A DNA stretch of 64,000 nt from positions 1,240,001 to 1,304,000 of the forward strand of contig JADNRV010000001.1 of NCBI GenBank assembly GCA_015499995.1, in the 5' to 3' direction. This stretch comes from Flammula alnicola. Lineage: Eukaryota > Basidiomycota > Agaricomycetes > Agaricales > Strophariaceae. Within the stretch, counting starts at the first letter, position 1. Each line of letters begins with the position of its first letter. Below are positions 36,229-49,635 of this stretch, in pieces. Position numbers and translations under genes: made by a program. The notes under the pieces were generated by a model. That model saw only the letters and a program-made list of their open reading frames with translations. It was not told the DNA's origin and searched no databases.

Positions 36229-39200
36229 GTCAAGTCTCGTCTTCGAGATTTAGAGCGGTTTCGCTTCACCCTGTTTCGAATAACAGACGAGAAAGGGTAT
36301 AAGGTGGGAGGTCCAAAGGTAGCAGCGATTTGGTTTCAAGGCAATGCTGCAAGAGTCCAGACAGAACAATACAACTGTAGAGTACAGGCCAAGACGCGTC
36401 AAAACTGATCACGTTCCTGCAAATTCACACCCTCAACGCCACCAGAGCGGACTTACAGTCTCAAACAGTTATAATTACACAACTCAAACACCTGACCTTT
36501 AATCATAGACCCGGAGGGCAAAAGGATCTAAATGCTCTCGAAACTCGGTAAGAAATTTCATTAGATAGCTATAAAACATGCTCCGATTCCATCCTAACTT
36601 CAAGTTGCGGTACCAGATCATAGATAATTTCTTGGGCTGCGGTTCTCAGGATTGAAATGATCCTCACTACAGGCTGCTGAACTTGAAGGCCTCCAAGCGT
36701 GCTGCAACGCTGACTGGGTGACCGAGTCCAAGGTCTCAAACAAGGAATGCCATACTCTTACGCCATATTTCTTTTTAGCTCATATATCCATATTACTTGT
36801 GGTGAGAGTATCAACTTGAAATGATACTCGTTGCTAAGCTCGAGCCGAGTGAAAAATAGTCTGCTTCGAAGAAATTGAGACGCCGACAGTCGTCACACCC
36901 ACAGCCCAACTTGTTCTGAAATGTTGGATTAAATTGGTGGACTTCCGCACCAATCCAAGGAAACAAAGATGATCGATGAACTATGAGGAGGACAAAAACC
37001 ATTTCGCAGGGTCTGCGAGGTTTCGCGGGGTCGGAACAAATATACGCCCTTTTTTTATATCGAACGAGGTTACGGCATTCAGCATCTCTGGCTGTTTACC
37101 TAGTAGGAGAACAGAAAAGTCTGGGCGAAAGAAGCCTCAAGTAGGAGCTCGGATATCATGTCCACGGCTTTAGCCATGAGTGACGGATATTAGGCAAAGT
37201 AGGGGGCTCAAGCATCCAGAAGAAAAAATAGCGTATATCCGTCGAGTGTGCTTGACTTTAGTCTGATATTCCAGCATTGAGAACGCCGAGGAGACCGTCG
37301 CGGCTGCTCGATATAGTGATAACTATACCTGCTCGCCTGTCTCGTGGTCCTTGAAAGGTTAATCGTTACAGGAGGTTGACTCGAACTCAAGGGCTTAATC
37401 CTCCTTGACAAGCTTGGAAACAGATAGTACTAGGGTGCCGCGACAGTTTTATCTGCAATCCGTGATCCTAAAGGGATTTCATCCTGAACTTCGGATTAAG
37501 GTGTTCGCGCATTTGACGGTTTCAGGGTTAATGAAGAAGAAGAGCTGAGCTTCGCAACTTCAAAGAGACCTCGAGGGGGTACTCACTTCGTGGGCTTGTC
37601 TGATTCCAGGGTGTGCACGGGTATGCATTGGCAAAGCTATAACTGGTCAAATCGATCCACCGAAAGGGTCTTGTCAGAGCATGGTGATTTTCTACTATAA
37701 GAATCTGACACACCAAGTATGGTCTCCTCTCAAAAACAAGTGGAGGTTGTGAGAATAGCAACAGAAAGTTTGATAAGAAATCAGATCGTGGATGCAGCGA
37801 AGTTTTGAGAAACCAGATCAGTCATAATTGGGAACAGGAAGTCAAACGAAACCTGCAGCCTCGAGGTGGATGACAAATGCATAGAGGCCAGGCCCCCGAT
37901 CTCTGAAGAGATATTCGGGGGGTTAATATAATCTTTAATGGGTGAGGGTATGTTCACGGAGTGATGCCTGGCTGTTCCACGCGTATGTTGCATATTAACA
38001 TGAGCGCGACACCAGTTCCTGACAGAAACATAACTGTTTTGTTTCAATTTTGGATGAAAATTTACGCACCTCCAATTAGAGAGGTATACTATACCAAGGC
38101 AACGGTACCGGTAGAATATTGCGCATGACAATTGAAGAACTTAGAAAACGAGGAGGCTATGCTTCATGGTTAGGCAGTCGAGATCGTGGAATACCGGTGC
38201 CATAAAAGACCAAGAATTGGGAACTATTGTTCACGCAGTCCGGCAATGATGTGTGTTAAACCTAGAGGTAGTAACTGCAGCAAACACGCCTTGGCGCGCT
38301 GACTCCTGACTCCTCTTACCTTTTGGATGGTTGTTTCGCGGTTCGTTGTTCACAAGAGAGCTAGAGCCGAGATAGTGAGACATTGCCGAGGCGATTCCTT
38401 AGAGTTTCGAACAGCTATGCTGCCTTTCAAACGAACAACTGCAGCCAGAGAGCTTGCTATCGGTCGTACCTGCTCAGTACTGAACCGCGCCATCATGAGG
38501 GGTTTGTGCGAGAATAGATAACCAGAGCGATTATCCAGGAGATTGTAAAAAAGAAATCCGGTTCGCTCAAACAATGACAGTGGAAAGACAAGAAGGATAG
38601 ATTTGGAGTTGACTGTTGCGCGCCAAGTTCAGCAGCGAAACCCTGGCCCCGTGGGCGGCATGATGCGGTCCGGTGAACATACTTTTCACCAAGTTCGATC
38701 GGGTGCCAAAACTGATCTCAACTAAGTACCACAATCGATCTATATACTTTTGAAAAAGCGGCCGACAAAATCTGCTATGCATGCATGCACCTTTGGATCT
38801 CCGTGTTATCTCCAGGCTCCCGCCACATCAATGAAATTCGTTCATTTCTGGACCACATTTTAGAATGCCCATCACAAGAAGTTAGTACGAAAGTGGGATG
38901 GACCCTATTCTCATCACAGCCAAGGTATTCAGTTCAGGTTTGGTCCCAGTGCAATGACTCGAATCTTGCGTCCACAGAATCACTCCTTAACATGTTAATC
39001 TGCCGAAATGACCTTTCCCGTTTGTGCGGCCCCGTTGTCGTTTCTCTCGGGCCACACGTTAAGTGAACCAATGTGTAACTGGCTCGGTACGTTGATCATT
39101 CCTCGTGTAGACTAACGATATGAGGCCCTCCTATTCTTTCAAGTTTGTGTCGATCGAGAAGCACCCCGTCCTCGTTGTCAGATGAGTAGACTCCTTATAA

Positions 39201-39397
39201 GCAACAAGTAAATGCAACCTTTTATTCCATTACCATCTTCCTCTTCTAATTGGGCGAGATCCAAATTCTTTTATAAGTCTCTTCAGCAAGATCCTCTTTC
39301 TCTAGCCTCTTTCCTACTTGTATTTCTACGTATAAACCTTCTCTCCTGATTTTGAATGACCTGCTGATTTCCCCTCGTCTCGCAGATATTTTTACCA
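36229..39397. other. 3.2 kb without a supported gene
   Basis: Contains the NUP120 promoter on the left and the promoter of the 39.4 kb gene on the right. All open frames are under 120 codons, lack family resemblance and are scattered on both strands. The region near 37370-37400 has a weak B-box-like motif on the minus strand but no tRNA fold around it. Confidence 0.45.
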
Positions 39398-40181
39398 ATG
39401 GAACAATTTACTTCTTACGAAGCCATCCTCTTCCCTTCGGATGGTGGGCGCTCTCTTCGCACAAAGCACTAATCAATACACACCACTGAAATTTATCTCT
39501 CAACAGGCCGCCCAACTCATTGTGTCCAACTAATGACGAGGTAATTGCTGCTTCTCTCAGGCGAAGCCGCCAGCCGATATCTTACGGACCCGTTCTCATT
39601 CAAGCCCGATGCTCAATCACCACACCTCTTACACCACCTCCCCGTCTCGCATGCCTCATCCTGAGGTATTTATGGATTATGTATGTAATCCGGACCTTAT
39701 ATTCAGCATGATTGACATTAAGATTTTTAGATTGCCGAGAACCTGGGACCCAGAGCATGGAAATATCAGGTTAGCTCTCGGTTAGGGTGGAAAGCGTTCC
39801 TTATTCTTACGACATTCTCTCTTTACAGCTCGTCGAGGCACTTGATGGCATGAACCGCAAGTTCGCTAATCCTTACATTATTTTCTATCCCGTCGTCTCC
39901 CGCGACGGAATGCCGTTCCCAGTCAACAAAACTATTCGGGACATCCAAGGCCATGCTTTCAAACCCGAGTATGCATGGAGAGGTAACATTGTCGTTGCCA
40001 AATACAGGGATAATCCGTTCTCGTCAATGATCGACGCCTCCATGTCCGACTTCCCCCTCCTCAAAAATTATTTCCTCACTCACGGGTCTCCTCAACCCGG
40101 GCCACCACAGCATGTAGGAGTCCTAATTATATATCATCTTTCTACTTGCCCGATCACTGACAAGATAACTTGCAGGCATAA
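39398..40181 (+). CDS. Small conserved basidiomycete protein, function unknown
   Basis: Exon 1 gives MEQFTSYEAILFPSDG; an intron leads to RPPNSLCPTNDE, another to AKPPADILRTRSHSSPMLNH and SRMPHPEVFMDY. Further exons add IAENLGPRAWKYQ and the long exon LVEALDGMNRKFANPYIIFY, PVVSRDGMPFPVNKTIRDIQ, GHAFKPEYAWRGNIVVAKYR, MSDFPLLKNYFLTHGSP. It ends PQHA at TAA 40179-40181, about 165 residues. Exon 1-2 joining requires one extra C in a CCC run near 39513, the same type of break seen in other genes. The sequence resembles hypothetical proteins I recall from Agaricomycetes, but I can give it no domain or function. It shares a short 3' spacer with the cytochrome b5-like gene. Confidence 0.65.
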
Positions 40182-40378
40182 GCGGATAATTCGCTTTCAC
40201 ATGAAAAGTACCTTCGTGTCTTTCTAACGATATCTCAGTTATCTCGGCGATTATTTCATCATAGGACATGTCAATAATATCTTATACCCCTTTAAATCAC
40301 CAGTCCCCAGTTACACGTACAGTATGCACATTCTATGACTATGCTTACATAGGTTATATATATTACCCCAATGCCATA

Positions 40379-41524
40379 TTACAGTTCCTCGCGGTCTCCT
40401 TTTTTTCGCTTTTTCTCTCCTTCCTCTTGCGCCTTCCCAGATTTCTTAGCAGCATCGGCCGCCTCCTTGGCTTTCTGCGCTTTCTTGGGATCGCAGTGCT
40501 CCGGGATAGGTGTCGCAGGGTCAATGGGAGGGTGGTTAACCCTTCCGACCTTGATATAATCCTTATGTTCCGTGTAAAACTTTTTCCAGTGTGCAACGCC
40601 CTAGAAGCAGGCGAAGCCCACAGTCAGATCGTTATCAAAGCAAAATTAACCGTGCAATGAACTTACGTTCAATTCTTGTTCAGTCAGTCCCCGGAGATCA
40701 TGAGTCCGATGATCCTTGAAGCAGCCCGTGCCAAAAGCGCGCGCTGCGTCAATACCAACGCTAACCATCCGCAGTCAGCAAATGAACGGCGGCATTACGA
40801 AGAGGCTGGCATTTACAAGTGATGATAAGATCCGCCTGCCTGGTATGCCTTGCCCTTTGAAACATCGTAAACGTCGCCGTCAATCTGGCGAATCACTGTC
40901 ATTAGAAATTAGACAGACGGTGACCTCAGGGACCTGACTTACAGCCAAATATAAGGGTTTGCCGTTCTCTCCGTTGTATTCCGTCAATAATCTCTCAGAA
41001 AATAAGCGTTGGTTTTGCTACAAACTAGATCAATAAGGATTCAATACCCACAGGCGCTGAACTCACCGGCCAATATGTCTTGACTTGCAACCATTTGCTG
41101 CGATTCTCCCACGTATAACTGCCAGTGAAGAATTTGCCAGCAAGAGCAATGCAGACAAGGATGACGACAAAAATTTCAGCAGTCCCAGAAGTCCGACTTC
41201 CGTCTGGGCTGTAGGGTCTCGTTCAAGGGGTCCAACCTTCTCGCCTCTGGCAATCTTTTCGTCGCGTGCTTTCTTCTTCTCCAACCAAGCTGCGTGTAAC
41301 GCCTCCTGCTGGTCGCGGTACTCCTTATAGCTTTATTGAAGACGGCATAATTATTAATAAATACCCTGCATGTTTAACTTGGGAACGTACGCAAGGAAAG
41401 GCCGGTTGGCACTTTTATTCGACACCATTCTGTTGGGAATGTACGGGTCCGCTACCTTGTCGGTAGAGTCATCAACGTAAGGCGGCGGTGCTTGACCACC
41501 GGCCAGTTCTCCGATCCAAGACAT
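40379..41524 (-). CDS. Membrane-anchored cytochrome b5-like / MAPR heme-binding protein
   Basis: Starts MSWIGELAGGQAPPPYVDDS, continues PYIPNRMVSNKSANRPFLA, then AAWLEKKKARDEKIARGEKV and a hydrophobic segment LLGLLKFFVVILVCIALAGK. That segment should anchor it in the ER or outer membrane. The domain LYLAIDGDVYDVSKGKAYQA, then GGSYHHFAGIDAARAFGTGC, is typical of membrane-associated progesterone-receptor (Dap1-like) proteins, which bind heme through Tyr and not the two His of classical cytochrome b5. The tail is Lys/Glu-rich and ends EKKRKKGDREEL. About 250 residues, five or so introns. A base appears lost after EVGLLGLLKF near 41174, where the raw frame diverges. A role in sterol synthesis or P450 support would follow from Dap1 but is inference. 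Confidence 0.83.
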
Positions 41525-42647
41525 CTTGCAGTATAGGAGAGAAGAACGGGAAGAACGTGGATGAGTGCTCCTGGAGCTGAGCCTGTGAACAATATAAGTA
41601 GTCGTCGGCGAACACGTCGAGTCCGGAATCAATTACGGTATCACGTGCGGACCGGAGTGATCACCATTCCCGGACATTATCTGTCTCTCGAGTTACTGTT
41701 TCGTTGGAGTTTCGAGTCGACATCGCCAGTACAAATTTGCTCTCGCCTCGTCAAGTACCAAAGCCTGGCCCAAACATTAATATTCAACTCTATTCAAGTC
41801 CATTAGACCCTGCCAGCATGAGGCTTACCGTGGAGCGAGTGCCATCTTGGATCACGGAAACAACTTTACCGAAAGTCGTTTTGACCGGAAGACACTTCTT
41901 CATGATCACTGCCAGAAACTTAATGTGATCAATGTACATGAAAGAATTGGGCAACCTTCGTTTAAAGAGTTAACGCGCCACACACACTTTCGCAATTAGG
42001 TCCCATATGGTATATCCGTCACGCAGTCCACCTCGAGCCTCCAGAGAATCACGGAAGTTTTTGACAATCAGATGGAAGTCGACATATGCATCACACGCAC
42101 TTGCTGCATGCATGCAATTGCAAATTCATGGGCGCATATTTAGGCGCGTGCGATTCACGGAAAATGGGAATCATTATCGAGCTGAGCTTTCTCGGCTGGC
42201 AAGCGGGTGATATACATACAATGAGGTAAAGTATCGACATAGAAACGGGCAAGATGAAATTAGCTACAAATCAGCCCCATATACCCTATGAAGGTAAAGG
42301 AGAGATAGGGGACGACGTAAGGTAGTGGATATTACAAATGAAGAGACAGGGGAAGAGATGATGATATGTGACAAGAGAAACGAAAAATTGTGTGGACGAG
42401 ATATCAAATGAAGTTGCGAAGAAGAAAAAAAAGCCCTCCGGGGAAATGATATTGCTAGCGAAGCTAACAACGATCATAGAACACAAGATTATTACTGAAG
42501 AGAAAATATGAAGAAAGTGTAGTAAAAATGTGCTGCAAATAAGGGTCATATGCTGCTGAGATGCATACATAGGTCGAATGTCCCGAAAAGAGGCATTGAT
42601 CAAAGTTGGTGAGACAAAAGAATTGAGAGACGAAGAAGCCGTTACTA
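41525..42647. other. 1.1 kb between MAPR-like gene and thn1
   Basis: MAPR-like promoter plus thn1 3' UTR region. Short open frames only. No repeat or RNA gene recognised. Confidence 0.45.
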
Positions 42648-44810
42648 TCATGACGATGCCGTTGACGTGGCTGCAGCTGCCACATGCTGCCGATGTTCTC
42701 GCTCGCTCGCTTGCTGGGAAATCGTGATGTACGCTCCGCCCACTTCATCCGAGGAGTTGTTCAGCCCAGGAGGCGACGCTGGTCCAATCGACAAAAGATG
42801 GATGTCGTTCTCCGTTGGGTCGAAATCTTCAACCCAGTTGCGCATAGCAAGGAACTTCGGTGTCTTGATGAACTAGACGGAAGATCTCTCAGTATCAAAA
42901 TAGAACTCAGGTGCGTATGCAACTCACCTTGGGTACGGAATCCGTAGCCATCAAGCGGAAAACGTGGGTTTGGATACGCTCGTACAACCGAATCATCGTC
43001 TGCAGCTGAGTTGCGTTGAAGGCGTTCGCTTGCTCCGGCTCCACGCGCCCTTGGAACGCTTTGCCAGTCAAGCTGGTAACGACTTCCTCAAGGTATTTCA
43101 CCAACTCATTTCTCAGACCATGGTCGATGTTGAGTTCGCACTGACTTGATGGGGCGAGGTAAGTGTTGTAGATCACGAACGCCGTATTAATCAACGATTC
43201 GTGATGTCGTTCCATCGCAGCCTGGCCAGGAGTATTCCTATTGCCAGGGCGAGTAATGGGGGAGACGGCCATGGCGCTTGACGTGATGTTGAACTTCTTC
43301 TTGAAGTCTTGAACGTCAACCCAGAATGACAGGTTCTCCTCGCAGAAATTCCCTCGAAGGAATTCCCGGAACAGAGAACGCAAACCAGGTTCCTCGAGAA
43401 TATACCGTAGACGATCGGTGTTGCTCTCCTTAGAGCTCTTCTTCTCGGGTGTATCGTAATTCGCGTTCAGCTTCTCAGCCAATGATATGCGACGATGGAT
43501 CTTGGCGTCAGCGCCATTGGCCTTCTTTGTGTCACTGGAACCGTTATCCGTGGAACCATCGACGGACGAACGGTCCGCTGTCAAGTTGGTCGACGATGCG
43601 CTGGGCGAATCTTGGACGCCAAGAGGTCTTGAGGGGTCCCAATGAGCCAAACGACGACCTTCGTCGGTGATCTTGTAGATCGCTTTGGCGGTGCAGCGGA
43701 ATTCGCCTTGTTGCTGAAATTGAAATGAATTAAAGCATTAAGTAAAAAGATAAGAAAATGAAACTCACGCTAACAGGGGAATTGCCACCTGGGGCAGAGC
43801 CACGCACAGTGAAGATGATGGCGGAGTCGTTGTTCTTGCGTTTGTCACTCACGAGAGTTATGAGACCAAAGCGAACGAACTGAGCTGCCATTTCAGCAGC
43901 TTCCTCTCTCCCAACAACGGATGTGAAATCACAAAGCCATTCCAATGCGGTGACGGCTGCAAAGCAGTGCTTATGAACTTGAGCGGGTTTGCCCATAAGG
44001 GGTTGAGCACGCTCGGTCATGTCGTTGAGGGTGATACCCTTGGAACGTTCGTTGTATTTTTGGAAGACGTCCAGCGGTTTATCAGCTGGTGGGGGATAGT
44101 TGGGTGCCCGTCCGACGAAGCGGCGGAACAGGGCAGTGATAACGGATTGTGTGACGATAATCTCATCATCTGAAGAACGGCGTTCAAGATGGAGAAGCTT
44201 GATGCATATTGGTTGCGAGCTGAAGACAGGTTGGAGATGATCAGCATTGATGCCATTCTTGGAGATGAATCGCTCCAGAACATGGAGACCCTTGGGAGTA
44301 AGTTGATAAGTTCCACGGTCCTTGAAGAGGTTGGAAGTGGGATCCGTCGCGTTCTCGATCAGGCGGGCGTCCATGAAATGCTGGCTCATGGCCTTGGCCA
44401 TATCACGGGTCATGGAAAATGTTGTAGTCGTCGTAGTCGTCACAACTCGTGAAGGTTCTCTGGGATCCGGCCCTCGATTAGACTGCGAAAACTTTAGTGA
44501 AGCCAGATTCTGAGCCGCTTCGTCGCTAAGTACGCATGTCAGTCGTATCCAAGCGGTTTAGCGCAGAGGGGCCACCTACGTCGAGAATGAATGAGGAAAT
44601 GTGCGGAAAAATTGTTTGTGGGGACCGAGTTGTAGAGAGACAATAAGTGTTGCGAATAAATCCAAGGTATCCTAGGGGTAGAGGTAGATATGAGAAAAGA
44701 AGGAGAAGGAGCCACAAGGTAGTCACCTTTAGGAATGGTCTCCCGCGTTTTGTGGTCTTCATCATATGAGACGAAGAGGACTGGGGATCGGCCTCTGGTA
44801 CGACAGACAT
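42648..44810 (-). CDS. thn1: Regulator of G-protein signalling, Thn1/FlbA/Sst2 family
   Basis: GTPase-activating protein for heterotrimeric G-alpha; in Schizophyllum commune thn1 mutation alters hyphal form and aerial growth. Exon 1 is MSVVPEADPQSSSSHMMKTT plus KRGRPFLK. Exon 2 gives DTLDLFATLIVSLQLGPHKQ and FFRTFPHSFST, and exon 3 starts DEAAQNLASLKFSQSNRGPD with the poly-Thr VVTTTTTTTFSM. Two DEP-type regions follow (MSQHFMDARLIENATDPTSN; WLCDFTSVVGREEAAEMAAQ). The RGS box includes LRYILEEPGLRSLFREFLRG, NFCEENLSFWVDVQDFKKKF, LNIDHGLRNELVKYLEE and ERIQTHVFRLMATDSVPK. The last exon (FIKTPKFLAMRNWVEDFDPT) ends TSTASS at TGA 42648-42650. Length is about 620 residues and no frame correction is needed. 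Confidence 0.92.
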
Positions 44811-44935
44811 TGTTGGGACGAGGGAAAGGAAAAGGAGGAGAGTGAAAGGAAAAAGAAAGAAAAAGCTAGAGGGAGAGGGGGAGGAGGAGAGGATGAGCAA
44901 GGGAAAAGAAGAGAAGAGGGCGGTGGGAATAATCG
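44811..44935 (-). promoter_or_regulatory. CT-rich block directly upstream of thn1
   Basis: On the minus strand a nearly pure pyrimidine tract of more than 100 bp ends close to the thn1 start codon. It is likely the 5' UTR and core promoter. The open frames across it are compositional. Confidence 0.45.
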
Positions 44936-47900
44936 GTTCCGTTGCCAATCACAACAAACCGTTCCCACGAGGGTGCGCCTCATGTTCCCTTGACTTCCCC
45001 TGTTTGGGCCTGATTTCTTCTGGACCCCCGACGTTCCATCCCAATTGCGCTTTGTTTTATTTTCCTTGCAATATTGCTACCCCTCGGATGTCTTCTGTCC
45101 TATGGAACCTCTCTCTTCTCAGACGAACAGTTAGCGACGACAAATTATTCGTTGTTGACAGTGATCAGTCCGTGCGATAGCCTCGCTGCCAGGGTCGCTT
45201 TGAGAACATCATATTATCATCATTTCCAGCCATATTTTCCCCGTCACGCCTCTAATGCGATTGCTTTGCTGAGATTGCTTCATCCGATCCCTGTCAACCG
45301 GAACAAGTCACTTTCAGCAACTTTACGGTAGTGAAAGACACCGTAGGCTTGTTATCTTTGTCTCCAACATATCGTACGTAGTCTGCTTTGTTCTAGTGGA
45401 CACCATCAGTCGCATTGTTCTCTTTGTTCTCTAGTTTGACCCCACTTTGAAGTTTGATTTGATTTCTCTCGGTCATTAAGCCATTTGTCCCTGAATTCCG
45501 CGCTGATTTCGAGTCACACCCACAAAGTTACATCGTGTGGAGGTGGTGGCGCTTTGTTTGTGGGACCTCCAAAGGACTGTGGGCCTCATCAGGTCGTGTG
45601 TGTATGTTGTAAGTACGTGTTCACTGAACATTTGACTTGATGAAATTTTCTTTACAGTTTATGGGATTTTCAGGGTTCATTTCGCTTCGTGAGTCAAAAG
45701 GCTTTCGTGTTCTCACCATCTTTCAGTAATTTTGGCATCCTCCGACATTTTTTTATGGGTCCCGCCGTACTTCGCTAAACGGAACGAACTTCCGTGGACC
45801 CCAGGTGAAGAAAAAAGAACATGCGCTGACATCACCTCGCCTTCCGAGTCTTTCCTCTGGGTTTCAAGCAAATAGCACTCATTTCTTCTATGCGCTGGCA
45901 TCATTACTCCGGCTCGCTCGTTTATTCTAGGACCTGCTTCCTAGCGTCTGCTATCTTTTTGATACGAAGTTCTTTCTATAAACGTCGACGCACAACTCTA
46001 TTGACCTATGGAAGCCGCACCGGAGTCCCAGCTGTAGTCCTTACTAAGGCCACCACTGCACATCTTCTGCCGTCAATACTGTCCCCTTTGTAACCTCGGG
46101 TGATCGGCCAAAGCCAGAATACCCCGATGGCGGATTTTCTCTGAGTGTCTATTTTGAAAATTTGACACCTTGTCAATGCTCAGCGCTCCAGCGTCGCAAC
46201 TGCTCTCACGACACTTCAAGCTCTCACCTCCTCTGGGCTCTCACTCCTCTCTCCCACCGCCGTGTACAGACTTGACGTGTCGATCCGGCGGTGAACGAAT
46301 TGGCAGAATGGTTCAATCATGCAAAAGGTGCTGTTCCTCGGAATCCCTTCATAAGTTGCCATTTTTTGCTCTCTCTCTCGCACCTCGCTTCGTCTAAATC
46401 ACGGCGGTGGGCACTGATATTATTTCCCCACCACCAAACCACGAATTTTTTTTTGCTCCGTAGATCCGATTTGTGGGCCGGCGTATCTTTGAACCTCTAT
46501 CTCGCTGTTGCAGGTATCCCGGACTCTCACACAACTCGTCATCGAATCACTTATGATTGCTGTGATCTGTGTATATATCGTCCTGGCTAATATGCTATCT
46601 TTCGTGGACATGCTACCTAACACAAGCACGGAACATACCATGACATCCATGGCACATCTTGACGTTCTCCTCTCCGCCACCGATCCGTGTAAGGCACCGC
46701 GCAACTCCCGAATGCAATGGACGCTGGTCCAGAAGAGCACTGCTTGGCAACTTCAACTTCTCCTTGGTAGTCGGGATTTTGTAAGTGCATGTCTTCTCCA
46801 GTCATGTGCCAGGAGTTCGTACTCGTGCTACCCTACCCTGAAGATGAAGATGTAAGGACGGATGACCTGGAATGACTGATGAAAAGGCCCAGCCGTGGCT
46901 CTTTTACATCATTTTGTCTCCCAGATGAGCGCAGTGACGACAGCAGGAGGCGCATATGGGCTGGCACCTTACTAATGTCTAGTGCTTTCTATGTGACCTT
47001 GTGATAATAATCATCAGCAGGCCGTCTAATTTTGTGGCTCATGGCATTCAAAGTGACTGACAGTCTCTCGACGTGCTTCATGACATTGACGATGTACAGT
47101 GTGTGGTGACACTCACCCGGCTTACATATCATTACCCGAACTGTTTCGAAGCCTTCCCTCAGGCTGTCATGTTTCTAAATTCTATCTGTTCCAGCCTTCA
47201 GACTTGTTACCTGCAATGGTTTCTTCCGTTTTCTCCGGTACTTTATTAGGCTCTTAAAACAGACCATATAACAGACGACAATCGAGCGCTATATATACTA
47301 AGCCGGTATATCCTCATCAGCGTCGATGTTGCGGCGCACTCTTATACAGGCGAAATCAATTGTGTTTTATTAAACTCGAGCCCTCATTAACTCTGCCAAG
47401 TACTGTCCCCGTCGTATGTGGTTCTAGGCGTCTTGTTTATTTCTTGCAAGTGGTTGGATATATCCGTCAAGATCCTCCAGGCTCCGGAGTCTTCGAGGAA
47501 TATTTTTTTCTCTTTTCAAATGAAGGAAATTTATGTCGATCGCCGAGGTGACCGGTATGGAGATCTGGCGCGTGCGTCGAGGTACATCGTCCTCCTCCGG
47601 TCCCTCGCCTTGTTATACGCATATGGATTAATATTTTCGACGATACATACACGGGCATTTAATAAATTTAAAGCTGCTCTGCTAGAAATGTAAATTTTTG
47701 TCTTATCTGTCAGCGAACGTTCGAAGTCATCTCAGCATCTGGAGTACGCGTGCCCCTCTGTGCCCATGTGCCTTTACATCCCAAAATAATTTGAAAGCCG
47801 AATGCCTGATAACGCCTTCGAGGCGGTCTCCGGGCAGTCTGCGAGCGAGCGAGGAGGAATTTTGCTACCTCGTAAAACTTTATCCTCGATTGCTATTGGT

Positions 47901-48480
47901 CTCCATTGCGGTCTCTTACAGTCCCTTATGGTCCTTACAATGACACACGGGTGCCTCGCACCGGAGAGCGGAAGCTCCATGGAGCGGGACGCTGTGCAGG
48001 GATATATTTGCGCCAGTCATATCAGCTGGGCGCTTTTTGACTCCTTATGGAAAAAGGTCAGTGATGGTGGCTCTTGGTGACTGCAGCCGGCTACCTAAAA
48101 TTACCTCCCCATATTCACAGGTCTGTCCTGATAGGACCTAGTTGGGTCCTAGTCTGTCCAGTAAGATTTTACCCGGAGCAGGGACTGGGGAAGGCAAAAA
48201 TTATTTTCATCAGATGGATAAAGGATTACGAATTAAAATTCAATAAAATATCTGCATAACGTCTTTGGGCAGCCGCAAGAAGCTACGCCATTCTTGGGGT
48301 AGTACCTGCACGGATAAGCAGCGTGAACATCTACAATAGTTTCTTGGTAGTTCCACTGAAATTTGAATGTTATCATGCAAGTTCTGCTATGACCACATTC
48401 TGTCACGGGCTTTAAATTGGCATTCGATCATGGAGGAGCGTGGGATTTGACGCGGAATTACTGGCTTGTCGTCCGACCTC
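44936..48480. other. 3.5 kb without a supported gene upstream of thn1
   Basis: Head-to-head spacer between thn1 and the 48.5 kb gene. Open frames up to 115 codons occur on both strands (for example 46508-46855 plus) but none has family resemblance or a consistent exon chain. It may hold long 5' UTRs, distal thn1 regulation or non-coding RNA; I see no tRNA, repeat or mobile element. Confidence 0.45.
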
Positions 48481-49635
48481 ATGAGCTTTACGAACATCAA
48501 TGTAAACCTTCTGCGTCCTTGAACTCCAATTTCTTTTTAACGAATGAACTGACGGCACTCTTCGCTGCATAGGACCCAGCAGGTATAGCAGCTCTACTGG
48601 AGCAGCTAAAATCATCTGCAGCCTGGCAAGAATTAACGACTGCAATAGCCACTGCTAGTGGTTCTTCTGCTCATGATCCCCCAGCAGGATCGTCCAATTC
48701 GGAGCCACGGATCTCGACACTGAGCAACGTAGACGAGCCTGCTCAGACGACAGACAGCACGCCCAATCCATCCACCATCGCTACCATCGCTGGTACCTCC
48801 GTCGCTTCCCTCCTTTCTCAACTCTCTGCCGAAGCTGCAGATTCATTTACACCAACTGACTTCAGCTACGGATACGCAAACGTTCAGAATGCCTCGGAAA
48901 TTCCGCCGCCACCGCCGCTCTCCTTCTCCCACCCCGCCATACCTTCGGCTTCAGTGACATTTGCAGAGGAACCCACGGAAGACCGAAGAAACTTCACCTT
49001 CCTCCAATCTCTGCCTGTAATCTCAGAATTGGCAGATACTCCCACATTCGCCGATACGATCAAGAAGGTATGTTCGTCGTTGCCGATTCCGTATCCTGTC
49101 TCAACATATCGTGTAAAAGTAGATGAAGAATGATCAACAAGACCTTGAACGTCACTTGTGGGCAGAAAGAGAAGCAATCTACACAAAATATCAGGAGAAA
49201 TTGAAGGTCGCACAGAATAAGTGGGTTTCATTGATACTGACCCTGCTTCATCTTTTTAATCGTTTCTTAGAGCGCAGATGATTGGAACCGTCGTTTCTCA
49301 GCATGAGCTCAATGTCCGCCTTGTCCATATAAGCTCCACTGAAACTGACGTTATTCCATTCTATCAGATGGTAACGGATGCTTTTAAGAAGGAAATCTAT
49401 AGGTTTGATCACGAACGCGTCATTCCTGCGTGGGACGGTCTTGTTTCGAGGCAACAAAACGAGTTGGCCCAGATAGGCGTCCCAACGATGTTTGGTACGA
49501 GCGACGTTCAAGATCGAGAGGTAAGGTTTATGTTCAATTAGCGTTTCGGTCTCTTACATATGGATCTCGGCTTTCAAGAAACAGCAGCAGGTTATCAGCC
49601 TATTGGAAAATATTGTCGGGCCGAAAGTCCCCTGA
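48481..49635 (+). CDS. Coiled-coil protein, function unknown
   Basis: Exon 1 encodes MSFTNIN; an intron ending GCATAG joins DPAGIAALLEQLKSSAAWQE, which runs into a Ser/Thr/Pro-rich stretch and then PPPPPLSFSHPAIPSASVTF. After the next intron come MKNDQQDLERHLWAEREAIY and TKYQEKLKVAQNK, then AQMIGTVVSQHELN, a charged segment DAFKKEIYRFDHERVIPAWD, GLVSRQQNELAQIGVPTMFG and a final exon KQQQVISLLENIVGPKVP ending at TGA 49633-49635. About 290 residues with a C-terminal coiled coil. I recall similar basidiomycete hypothetical proteins but no assigned function. The tiny first exon was chosen because it gives an in-frame join and an ATG. Confidence 0.68.

Noticed and set aside
37360..37410. B-box-like GAGTTCGAGTC on the minus strand, possible tRNA
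   Set aside because: No matching A box, acceptor stem or five-base T stem can be drawn.
46170..46860. Overlapping open frames of 75-115 codons on both strands
   Set aside because: No consistent exon chain or family similarity; treated as intergenic.
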